Position numbers and translations under genes: made by a program | The notes under the pieces: generated by a model | The model's input: the letters and a program-made list of their open reading frames with translations, nothing else | What the model was told of the DNA's origin: nothing | Databases searched by the model: none | Shown: one piece after another, positions 1 to 8,483 of the stretch | Layout: every line of letters begins with the position of its first letter | How positions within the stretch are numbered: position 1 is the first letter of the stretch | NCBI GenBank assembly: GCA_903821875.1 | Contig: CAIJMU010000037.1 | Span: 1 to 64,000, forward strand | From: an uncultured Spirochaetota bacterium | Lineage (GTDB): Bacteria > Spirochaetota > Spirochaetia > Treponematales > Rectinemataceae | Direction: 5' to 3' | Length of the DNA stretch: 64,000 bases

Positions 1-1388
<1,388 letters not shown>

Positions 1389-1608
1389 TATATTCCAAAG
1401 GGCCGAAGCCCTCGGGATTCACATAGAGAATGTGAACGTTCGCCACCTCATCAGAGGTGACCGGCATTCGACATCTATCGCTGAACCTTGCGGTTCTTTG
1501 AAACAGGACCTCGCGGCCCTGCTCACCTTCTTCACTCTATCCCATCCCTAATTTACTGTGACAGAACCCTGTTCGTGGCTAGCAATTTCCGTGCCAACCA
1601 CCGCTATC

Positions 1609-1638
1609 CTTGTAGCACTTTCGTGCTCGCAGTGTCAA
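1609..1638 (-). promoter_or_regulatory. Candidate rRNA promoter, proximal
   Basis: The minus strand has a perfect -35 TTGACA (1638-1633), an 18-bp spacer and a -10-like TACAAG (1614-1609), about 220 bp before the 16S start. The spacer contains the inverted repeat AGCAC-GAAA-GTGCT. The -35 is strong; the -10 matches consensus at four of six positions, so the exact -10 is uncertain. Confidence 0.5.
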
Positions 1639-1737
1639 CCATTCATCCAAAACTAATCCGTTTTTCTCTTGACGTTTCGTTCTAACCACGAAACATGTTC
1701 CTTAACCCAGCCTAAGCGCTCTGAGGCGAACCCGTTA

Positions 1738-1767
1738 AAGGTAGCATCATTCGTTTGCCCGCGTCAA
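1738..1767 (-). promoter_or_regulatory. Candidate rRNA promoter, distal
   Basis: The minus strand has TTGACG (1767-1762), an 18-bp spacer and TACCTT (1743-1738), about 350 bp before the 16S start. Two promoters in tandem ahead of an rRNA operon is a common bacterial arrangement. The -10 is weak, so this is a candidate only. Confidence 0.35.
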
Positions 1768-1897
1768 GCAGGGGAACATAAGACCTGCAGCTTTATATAG
1801 ATCAAAAATCATGGACACCAGCACAGGCAAATCGCGAAGACGTGCACCATACCTGCATCCGAAGATGGCCGTCAAGTGCTGCTGTGAGTGGCGGGCG

Positions 1898-2488
1898 TCA
1901 AGAACGATGGGCAGGGATTAGCTTGCGGAACTGGATCCAGTAATCCGCGAAGGAAACTACAGAGAGGATGGCGGCAAGTACATAAGAGGTGACAATCACC
2001 ACACGGGCGGCAGAGTCGAGCGAACCGAGCTGGATTCCGATCCTGGGCAAGGACCAATACGCCAAGGAGACAGCGCCGCTTGCCATATATACAACTGCCT
2101 TGGCCTTCCCACCCGGCCTCGCGCCCATGGCGACACCCCGCTCGGCGAGCAACATCCTCACAAAGAGCATGCCGAACTCACGATAGAGGATGAGCAGGAG
2201 GATCCAAAGGGGCATCAAACCGCAGTAGGCAAAGCAGACGAAGTAGGTGATCCTGGCAAAAACATCTGCAAAGGGATCGAAGAGCTTCCCGAAAGCGCTT
2301 ACCGTACCCGCACCACGCGCCACCATGCCGTCCAGCAGATCACTTGCCTCAATCATGACAAAGATCGCCACGAGGATCGGGGCAACGACAGAGGCAGATA
2401 TCCCGATGGCTTCTCCCCACATGAAAAAAACGAAAAAAAGCGGCGCAAGGAAAAGCCGGCTCGCTGTAAGGCGGTCGGCATTGTTCAT
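1898..2488 (-). CDS. pgsA: CDP-alcohol phosphatidyltransferase, likely phosphatidylglycerophosphate synthase
   Basis: This is an integral membrane enzyme of about 196 residues that condenses CDP-diacylglycerol with an alcohol, probably glycerol-3-phosphate, in phospholipid synthesis. The family signature DG(x)2AR(x)8G(x)3D(x)3D is intact (DLLDGMVAR followed by GKLFDPFAD), and several hydrophobic segments surround it. I start at ATG 2488, giving MNNADRLTASRLF, because upstream residues in frame look non-membrane and unlike the family. No Shine-Dalgarno precedes this ATG, but a good promoter (-10 at 2501-2496) would begin transcription at or within a base of it, so the mRNA is probably leaderless. 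It is divergent from a second family member. Which alcohol each enzyme uses cannot be told from sequence. Confidence 0.85.
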   Translation of the reverse strand: MNNADRLTASRLFLAPLFFVFFMWGEAIGISASVVAPILVAIFVMIEASDLLDGMVARGAGTVSAFGKLFDPFADVFARITYFVCFAYCGLMPLWILLLILYREFGMLFVRMLLAERGVAMGARPGGKAKAVVYMASGAVSLAYWSLPRIGIQLGSLDSAARVVIVTSYVLAAILSVVSFADYWIQFRKLIPAHRS

Positions 2489-2495
2489 GCGCGCG

Positions 2496-2534
2496 AGTAT
2501 GGGATTTGACTTAATCAATGTCAAGTTGTAATAT
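2496..2534. promoter_or_regulatory. Interleaved divergent promoters between the two phosphatidyltransferase genes
   Basis: Minus strand: TTGACA (2524-2519), 17-bp spacer, CATACT (2501-2496), for pgsA. Plus strand: TTGACT (2506-2511), 17-bp spacer, TAATAT (2529-2534), for the gene at 2611. Each -35 lies inside the spacer of the other promoter, so two polymerases could not bind together. The predicted pgsA transcript starts at about 2489, next to its ATG; the plus transcript starts about 2541. Confidence 0.65.
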
Positions 2535-2610
2535 TCACGACCAATTTGTGGAGATTTTTCTAACAAGGGCAAGGATCGGCGCGCCGAGCGGTTCCTCGCG
2601 GGAGATGCCA

Positions 2611-3417
2611 ATGGAAGACAGCCTGGACAGGAGCATAACTCGCGTTGTCGCCGTCTATGCGGTGCTTCAAGTTGCCGTTTTCGCGATCTTCGGGCTAGGG
2701 AGCGGGTGCTGGTCCAGGTACTGGATCGCCTTTGTGCTGACCTGCCTGCCCTTCCATCTGTTCCTCTGGGGAATGCTCCATGTCACGAAAAGCGAGTTCG
2801 CCCTGGCCGATACGGGCGAACGGCTTGCGAAGGTCAATCTCGCGAACAAGATCACGTTGCTCCGCATCAGTAGCCTGCCGACCCTCCTCTATCTGGTGAT
2901 CGCATCGCACGATTTCCAGATCAAGCTGCCCCTCCTCATCATGGTGGTGGTGGTGTTCGCGACCGATTTCATCGACGGTTGGGTTTCGAGGAAGACCGGG
3001 CAGGTCACCCGCATCGGCAAGATGATGGATTCCACGAGCGACTACACCGTGCTCGTGGCCCTGACCATCGTGTTCTTCAGCTTCCACCTCATCTCGGCCT
3101 GGTTTTTCGCGCTGGTCGTCGGGCGGCTCGGGATACAGGCTGTCTTCATGGCTATCGTGTTCCTCGCAAGGGGCACGGTGCGGCCGAGGACGACGATCAT
3201 GGGAAAGGTCGCGATAGCCTCGATCATGGTTCTGTACGCGGCCCAGATACTCGAACTTGTCGTGCCCGTGCAGGGCATTCGAACTCTTGAATATGTCGAA
3301 TGGGCCGCAGCGGCGATCGTCGCGGTGAGCGTGGTCGACAAGGTCATTGCCTTTGGCCAGGATCTCCGGGGCTACGATCCGGAACTGGCGAAGGTTCGCG
3401 GAATTCCCGGAGGTTGA
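2611..3417 (+). CDS. CDP-alcohol phosphatidyltransferase family membrane protein, second copy
   Basis: This 268-residue protein has two N-terminal hydrophobic segments not found in the short PgsA, then the CDP-alcohol phosphatidyltransferase signature near residues 117-140 (DFIDGWVSRKTGQ, then GKMMDSTSDY). The usual AR of the motif is SR here; all the acidic residues that bind metal and substrate are kept. Further membrane segments follow. ATG 2611 is chosen because GGAG at 2601-2604 sits 6 bp before it; ATG 2605 in the same frame has no room for a binding site. It may make phosphatidylserine, phosphatidylinositol-type or another head group. The gene downstream begins 3 bp after its stop and is probably co-transcribed. 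Confidence 0.8.
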   Translation: MEDSLDRSITRVVAVYAVLQVAVFAIFGLGSGCWSRYWIAFVLTCLPFHLFLWGMLHVTKSEFALADTGERLAKVNLANKITLLRISSLPTLLYLVIASHDFQIKLPLLIMVVVVFATDFIDGWVSRKTGQVTRIGKMMDSTSDYTVLVALTIVFFSFHLISAWFFALVVGRLGIQAVFMAIVFLARGTVRPRTTIMGKVAIASIMVLYAAQILELVVPVQGIRTLEYVEWAAAAIVAVSVVDKVIAFGQDLRGYDPELAKVRGIPGG

Positions 3418-3420
3418 TGG

Positions 3421-4032
3421 ATGGGACAGATAAAAAGCGCACTCGAGCTTGCACTCGAACGCACCAAGGACATTCGGGTCGATGAGGCTACGCTCGAAGC
3501 CAATGCGCTCCGTCAGGAAGGGAAGAAGGCAATCGGCCGCTTCTTCGAAGATCCAAAAACGATCGACCTAGTCAAGACGATCGAGGCCTGTGCGAAGGAA
3601 AAGCGTGATCACCTCCGGGGGGGCATGCACGAGGTGGTCTCTGCCCAGATCCAGCTGCCGACCAACGAGGCTGCGCTGGCAAAGATTCCATCGATAGCGG
3701 CCGCCTATGCAGCGCTCGCCGTCACCGCGCCAGCCAAGGGCGCCGACAAGCGCGTGGCCGGAATGGTCCAGCAACTTGAAGGTTTCCTGCGGAAGTATCT
3801 CGAGGACATGAAGAATGTCGACCAGGTTATCCGGAAGCAGTGGGCGCCCAAGCTGCGCGAGAAGGAGCGGGCCATGGCGGCACGCCTCGGCCCCGATTTC
3901 CGACTCGATCCGATGAGCGATCCGGAGTTCGCTGCCTTCTATAAGCAGAATGTCGGAGCCGCCCGCGAGCAGTACCAGACGGCGCTTGACGCAGCACGCT
4001 CTGAGCTCGCAGGCCTTATCGGTCTGGCCTGA
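3421..4032 (+). CDS. Conserved hypothetical protein, soluble and helical
   Basis: I do not recognise a named family. The 203-residue product has no signal peptide or membrane segment, is rich in Lys, Glu, Ala and Arg, and should be largely alpha-helical. The start at 3421 follows GGAGG (3409-3413) by 7 bp; that binding site overlaps the stop of the phosphatidyltransferase gene, which suggests translational coupling. The stop codon directly abuts the stop of mnmG on the other strand (TGATCA at 4030-4035). It contains a G7 run at 3617-3623. Its coupling to a lipid enzyme is the only hint of function. Confidence 0.7.
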   Translation: MGQIKSALELALERTKDIRVDEATLEANALRQEGKKAIGRFFEDPKTIDLVKTIEACAKEKRDHLRGGMHEVVSAQIQLPTNEAALAKIPSIAAAYAALAVTAPAKGADKRVAGMVQQLEGFLRKYLEDMKNVDQVIRKQWAPKLREKERAMAARLGPDFRLDPMSDPEFAAFYKQNVGAAREQYQTALDAARSELAGLIGLA

Positions 4033-5898
4033 TCACCCTGGGGGGGCGCCAGGGCTGACTCGGCGAGTGAGCGCGATCAACACAAGGGCTGCATCGGACT
4101 GGCGAACCCCTGGCGTGCGGGCTAGTTGCCCGAGCGTCAGCGGCCGCGCCATGGCGAGCTTCTCGCGTGACTCCGACGAAAGGCCCGAGATGCCCGCGTA
4201 GTCGAAGGACGCCGGTATGCGAAGCTGGTCAGACGAAGACAGGCGCGCAGCCAGGCGCGATTCCTTGATCTCGTAGCCAGCATAGCGAAGGTCGAGTTCC
4301 GCCGTCTCAAGCCAGTTCCCGGGAAGGTTCCGGAGGCCCTCATTCAACCAATTGTGATGATTGAAGGGGATGCGCGGATCCCGGAGCGCCATGGCCAGGC
4401 TCTCGCCGACATGGGGAACAAGGCGGGTATCAGCGCCGGCATCTTCCCATGAGACCCGCCGCGCAGCCAGCAATGCCTCGATCTCCGCTATGCCCGCGCT
4501 GCGGCGCTTGAAGGCGTCCATGCGCGCGTCGCTGACCAGCCCGGCCTCGCGGCCCTTCGGGGTAAGGCGGCGATCAGCCGTATCATGGCGCAGGGCGAGG
4601 CGCCGCTCTGCGCGGCTGGTGAAGATCCGATAGGGTTCCTCGGCGCCGAGCGTGGTGATGTCGTCGATGAGAACGCCGATGTATGCTTCCCCGCGCCCGA
4701 GCACGAGCGCACTCTCGCCCCGGAGGAGGCGTGCGGCATTGATGCCCGCTACGAGGCCCTGCGCAGCAGCCTCCTCGTAGCCCGAGGTTCCGTTGGTCTG
4801 ACCCGCCACGAAAAGCCCGCCGAGCTGCTTCGACTGAAGCGATGCATCGAGGTCACGGGGGTCGAGGAAGTCGTATTCCACTGCGTAGCCAGGTCGTACT
4901 AATTCAACTCTTTCCAGTCCAGGGATGGTCCGGAGGAAGGAAAGCTGCACGTCCTCGGGCAGCGAGGTCGAGAGGCCGTTGAGGTAGAGCTCATCGGTAC
5001 AGGGTCCCTCGGGTTCGATGAAGACCTGGTGCCTGCCTCGTTCGGGGAACCGCACGACCTTGTCTTCGATGGAGGGACAGTAGCGGGGCCCGCGTCCGAC
5101 GATCGATCCGCCGAACAGCGGCGACCTGCCGAGGTTCGCCCTTATGACAGCGTGGGTAGCCTCGGTGCTTCCCGTGATCCAGCAAGGCATGATAGGGCGC
5201 TCGATCGTTTCGGTCAGGAAGGAGAAGGGCCGGGGCTTCGCGTCGCCACGGTCCACATCCATCCGGGAGAAGTCGACGCTACGGGCCTTCACCCGGGCCG
5301 GCGTCCCTGTCTTGAGCCTGCCCACGCGGAAACCCCGCCGACGCAGGTCGTCCCCGAGGCCCAGGGCAGCTGGTTCACCCAGCCGTCCGGAGGAGGCGCT
5401 CCAGGAGCCAATGAAGACTTTCCCGCCCATGAAGGTACCAGTTGTGAGGACAACGACCCTGGCCGATATTTCCGCGCCGCGCTCGGTGCGTACCCCGGAG
5501 ACAGCCCGGCTGCCCGGGTCGACAAGGAGTTCTGTCACCGTGTCCATGCGCACCGAAAGACCGGTCTGCCCCTCTATCGCGCCGCGCGCCAGCGTTGCGT
5601 AGAGGGCCTTGTCAGCCTGGGCCCGCGGCGCCTGAACCGCAGCCCCCCTCGATGTGTTGAGCATGCGGAACTGGATCATGGACGCATCGATGAGCCGCCC
5701 CATCTCGCCGCCGAGGGCATCGATCTCACGGACAAGGTTGCCCTTCCCCAGACCGCCGATGGCCGGGTTGCAGGACATCTTGCCGATCGTATCGGGATTC
5801 TGTGTCACGAGGAGGGTCTGGTGCCCTATGCGCGCAAGCGCCAGCGCAGCCTCGATGCCGGCATGGCCCCCGCCGATGACGATCGCCTCGTAATCCAT
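4033..5898 (-). CDS. mnmG: tRNA uridine-5-carboxymethylaminomethyl modification enzyme MnmG (GidA)
   Basis: MnmG is the FAD-dependent partner of MnmE. Together they install the carboxymethylaminomethyl group at U34 of certain tRNAs in the cytoplasm. The 621-residue protein opens with the FAD-binding IVIGGGHAG (residues 6-14) and has the family signatures [11 protein letters not shown] and [16 protein letters not shown], as well as the C-terminal helical domain ending in the usual short arm. ATG 5898 follows GAGGAG (5908-5903) by 4 bp; a GTG four codons upstream would overlap that site. It lies 8 bp after mnmE, whose stop overlaps this ribosome binding site, so the two are almost certainly co-translated. 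A G7 run at 4040-4046 sits in the last codons. Confidence 0.97.
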   Translation of the reverse strand: MDYEAIVIGGGHAGIEAALALARIGHQTLLVTQNPDTIGKMSCNPAIGGLGKGNLVREIDALGGEMGRLIDASMIQFRMLNTSRGAAVQAPRAQADKALYATLARGAIEGQTGLSVRMDTVTELLVDPGSRAVSGVRTERGAEISARVVVLTTGTFMGGKVFIGSWSASSGRLGEPAALGLGDDLRRRGFRVGRLKTGTPARVKARSVDFSRMDVDRGDAKPRPFSFLTETIERPIMPCWITGSTEATHAVIRANLGRSPLFGGSIVGRGPRYCPSIEDKVVRFPERGRHQVFIEPEGPCTDELYLNGLSTSLPEDVQLSFLRTIPGLERVELVRPGYAVEYDFLDPRDLDASLQSKQLGGLFVAGQTNGTSGYEEAAAQGLVAGINAARLLRGESALVLGRGEAYIGVLIDDITTLGAEEPYRIFTSRAERRLALRHDTADRRLTPKGREAGLVSDARMDAFKRRSAGIAEIEALLAARRVSWEDAGADTRLVPHVGESLAMALRDPRIPFNHHNWLNEGLRNLPGNWLETAELDLRYAGYEIKESRLAARLSSSDQLRIPASFDYAGISGLSSESREKLAMARPLTLGQLARTPGVRQSDAALVLIALTRRVSPGAPPG

Positions 5899-5906
5899 GC
5901 AGCTCC

Positions 5907-7343
5907 TCACTTGCCCAGGCAGAAGCCGGAAAAGATCGCATCGAGGACCTCGGGCGAGGAGATCTCCCCGGTGAGCTCACCGATCGCATCGGCGGCATCG
6001 CGGACATCGACAGCAACCGCATCAAGCCATTGCCCCGAGCATCCAGCTTCATCAGTACTAGTACTATCGTCACCTTGATGGCCGGGTACCGTCGCATCGA
6101 TGAGGACAAGCGCCGCCCCCAGGGCTGCGGTCGCCCTCATAAGGAGATCTCGCTGCCGGGGATTGGAGATGATGAATTCGTCGTGGGCCGAAGGGGCACC
6201 GCGGCATCGCCCGACGAGGCCCGCCAGTCTTGTGCCCAGTGCTTCAAGAAGCTTCGGGATGCCATCTCCATTCAGCGCGGAAACCGCCAGCCAGCCTTCC
6301 GGGGCCGGGAGGGCAGCCCTCGCATCGGCCTTGTTCCACAGGCGAAGCGCGTCTGGCCTTGCTGCAAGGAGGCTGGCATCCTCGATGGTAAGGCCGACGA
6401 GCGCATCTGCGACATGGAGCACGAGGTCCGACTGTTCCACCCAGGAGCGGCTACGATCGATACCCTGGGCCTCGACATGTCCGACCTCTGAGCGAAGCCC
6501 GGCAGTGTCGATGAGGCGGACAGGAACGCCTTCGAGCTCGAAACCGGATTCTATCCAATCGCGGGTGGTGCCAGGTTCGGGACTGACGATGGCCCTTTCC
6601 TCGCGGACAAGCAGATTGAACAAGCTCGATTTGCCGACATTGGTCGATCCAGCCAGAACGACGCGTGCGCCCTCGCGATAAAGCCGTCCTGCTTGCCACG
6701 AAGCGGCAAGCTTCCCAAGTTCGTCGCGGGCGGAGACCAGCGCGTCGTAGGGAAAGAGAGTCGCTGGCGAGCCATCTTCCTCGGCATGATCAAGGCGCAC
6801 CTCCGCCTCAGCCAGCAAGCCAACAAGGCCCCTGCGCATTGCAGCAAGCCGTGCCGACAGCCCACCCCCAAGACGCTTGAGAGCCTCCACACGACCGCCT
6901 TCGCTCGCGGCAGCCACGAGTTCGTTGATGGCTTCCGTCTTGACGAGATCGCCCTTGCCATTCGCAAAGGCCCGAAACGCGAATTCGCCCGGAAGGGCCG
7001 GCTGCAATCCCGCCAACCCCAGACAGGCAATAATGCGCCTCTGGACTGCGGACGAGCCATGGCAGGCTATCTCTGCCTGGTCCTCACCGCTGGGGCTTCG
7101 CGGCGCGCGGAAGATCGAAACCACCACCTCGTCGATGAGCTCCCCGTCACGCGAATCGATGATCATGCCATGCACGAGGGAGTGGCCCGGAGCCGCCAGC
7201 AATCGCCCTGGCCGGGAAAAACACGGGGCAAGCGCTTCGATACAGCCTGCACCGCCGAGCCTGATCACGGCCAGTGCGGCAGCGCCAGGCGCGGTCGCCA
7301 AGGCAAAAATGGGGACTGGGGGATCAAGGTAGCCGCGCGTCAT
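5907..7343 (-). CDS. mnmE: tRNA modification GTPase MnmE (TrmE)
   Basis: MnmE is the GTPase and folate-binding partner of MnmG in U34 tRNA modification. The N-terminal tetrahydrofolate domain starts [20 protein letters not shown]. An inserted G domain shows G1 [10 protein letters not shown]3 DTAGLR and G4 NKAD. The C terminus is FCLGK, keeping the conserved Cys next to the end (usual form CIGK). About 478 residues, slightly longer than the usual 450. I choose ATG 7343 because the characteristic N terminus follows directly; a TTG at 7379 overlaps the stop of the upstream lipoprotein gene and would add 12 unconserved residues. No clear ribosome binding site precedes 7343, so coupling from upstream is possible. 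Confidence 0.95.
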   Translation of the reverse strand: MTRGYLDPPVPIFALATAPGAAALAVIRLGGAGCIEALAPCFSRPGRLLAAPGHSLVHGMIIDSRDGELIDEVVVSIFRAPRSPSGEDQAEIACHGSSAVQRRIIACLGLAGLQPALPGEFAFRAFANGKGDLVKTEAINELVAAASEGGRVEALKRLGGGLSARLAAMRRGLVGLLAEAEVRLDHAEEDGSPATLFPYDALVSARDELGKLAASWQAGRLYREGARVVLAGSTNVGKSSLFNLLVREERAIVSPEPGTTRDWIESGFELEGVPVRLIDTAGLRSEVGHVEAQGIDRSRSWVEQSDLVLHVADALVGLTIEDASLLAARPDALRLWNKADARAALPAPEGWLAVSALNGDGIPKLLEALGTRLAGLVGRCRGAPSAHDEFIISNPRQRDLLMRATAALGAALVLIDATVPGHQGDDSTSTDEAGCSGQWLDAVAVDVRDAADAIGELTGEISSPEVLDAIFSGFCLGK

Positions 7344-7375
7344 CGCCAGACCATACCCGTCGGGATGGAGGCGCT

Positions 7376-8476
7376 TCAAGGGCGGCTAGCCGGCTCGCGC
7401 CCTTCCAGTTCGAAGGCCATGACTGAACCGGAAGCAACGCCGGACCTGGCCTCGGCGAAGCCTGCACTCTGTAGCGCTGCCAGAAAAGCATCCCCTGCGT
7501 CCTCGAGGGTCATAAAGCCGCGAAGGGCTATTTCAAGGGAATCATGGTCAGAAATGGAAAGACCTTCAATTGCGAGACCTGTGGGAAAGGCACTTAATAC
7601 CATGATGGCGGATGCCCGGGTAGGCACTGGGGAAAGGTCCAGCCACAGAGGGAAGCCCTTGGCGTAGTCATTGGCCGCTGCGGCAGTAGCCATCGATCCC
7701 ACTGCGGGCAGGATCGGCCAGAGGCTCCCGATGATGGCACTTGCAGCTGCCGTATCAAGTGAGCTGGGACTGTAGGCCGGGAGGCTGGCGAAATCGTAGG
7801 AAACCGAGGACCTGGACCTTCCTGCAAACCAGAGGGAAAGCTGCCCGCGGGAAGATGCCGCAGCGCGCCCCTGCTTGGCATCAGCAGCGATCGTTGCTGA
7901 GATCTCGATGCGAAGGTCCGCACCAAGGAGGCCCGCTTCGCGGCTGAAAAAAATCTCTGGCGAAGGATGGGCAGATCCTGAGGCAATCACCTCATTCCAG
8001 TCCTTGGCCAGCTGGCTGTGCTCAATCACTCGGAATCCGAGCTTTGAAGACAGGTACCTCGAAAGCTGGGCCAGCACAGCGCGACTCCCAGGACTGTCCA
8101 TGACTGCGGGATCGGCAAAATGGGGCAGCACCGCGAGGCTGGAGATCCGGGCCTTGAGCATTGCTGCTTCCGCCTCACCCGGTGGAGGACTGGATCGGGC
8201 AAGAAGGGCATCAAGAATGGCGGGTAACTCTTCCTGGGTGACTGGCTCGGGAGGCGCAGGAGGTACAGGTGGCTCAGGAACCACGATCACTTCTGGAACC
8301 GGAGGCTCAACTATGACGACAGGGGGGGGGGGCGGCGCTTCTTCAACAGCGGGAAGCGGAGCTGGTGGTGGTGGTGGTGGTGTTGTGCATGACAATACAA
8401 AAAGGAGAAAAACTCCGACAGCCCAAAACCCAGCCCCATGCCTGGCTCTGGCGATTTTGGATCGTGCTAGCCGCAC
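7376..8476 (-). CDS. Proline-rich predicted lipoprotein with a poly-C tract
   Basis: The product has a hydrophobic signal (AVGVFLLFVLSC) with lipobox LLFVLSC, so it should be lipid-anchored. After the Cys come TT, six prolines, then a Pro/Val/Glu-rich stalk of about 60 residues, then a globular domain. That domain (SSLAVLPHFADP, a segment like KLGFRVIEHSQL, then ADLRIEISATI) resembles the CsgG/LpoB-type lipoprotein fold, but this is a weak impression. The start is uncertain: GTG 8476, 7 bp after the upstream stop, gives a compact signal peptide; TTG 8530 would add 18 residues. Neither has a good binding site. The coding strand has an 11-C tract (8332-8322) and a CCA x6 run. Confidence 0.65.
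   Translation of the reverse strand: MRLARSKIARARHGAGFWAVGVFLLFVLSCTTPPPPPPAPLPAVEEAPPPPPVVIVEPPVPEVIVVPEPPVPPAPPEPVTQEELPAILDALLARSSPPPGEAEAAMLKARISSLAVLPHFADPAVMDSPGSRAVLAQLSRYLSSKLGFRVIEHSQLAKDWNEVIASGSAHPSPEIFFSREAGLLGADLRIEISATIAADAKQGRAAASSRGQLSLWFAGRSRSSVSYDFASLPAYSPSSLDTAAASAIIGSLWPILPAVGSMATAAAANDYAKGFPLWLDLSPVPTRASAIMVLSAFPTGLAIEGLSISDHDSLEIALRGFMTLEDAGDAFLAALQSAGFAEARSGVASGSVMAFELEGREPASRP
8322..8332 (-). repeat. Poly-C (C11) tract inside the proline-rich lipoprotein gene
   Basis: Eleven G on the plus strand, hence eleven C in the coding strand, encode consecutive prolines about 50 codons into the gene. A change of one base by slippage would shift the frame just after the lipobox and abolish the globular domain. 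Tracts of this length are known to vary in other spirochaetes. Confidence 0.8.
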
Positions 8477-8483
8477 CGGTAGC

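Larger units (their letters stand above)
1389..1897 (-). other. 16S rRNA leader and upstream region without a gene
   Basis: No credible protein gene lies in these 509 bp; short open frames here lack a ribosome binding site. The part next to the 16S start contains two small hairpins in the predicted leader transcript: TTCACAT/ATGTGAA arms at 1418-1424 and 1430-1436, and CACCTC/GAGGTG arms at 1444-1449 and 1454-1459. These may be part of pre-rRNA processing stalks. A further 7-bp inverted repeat, GTTTCGT/ACGAAAC, lies at 1674-1680 and 1688-1694. Promoter candidates are listed separately. The stretch between about 1770 and 1897, which also separates the rRNA operon from the end of pgsA on the same strand, shows nothing else I recognise. 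Confidence 0.6.

Noticed and set aside
1490-1506. GGTTCTTTGAAACA, resembling an rRNA antitermination boxA
   Set aside because: It is on the plus strand, while the rRNA operon is on the minus strand, so it could not act in the transcript.
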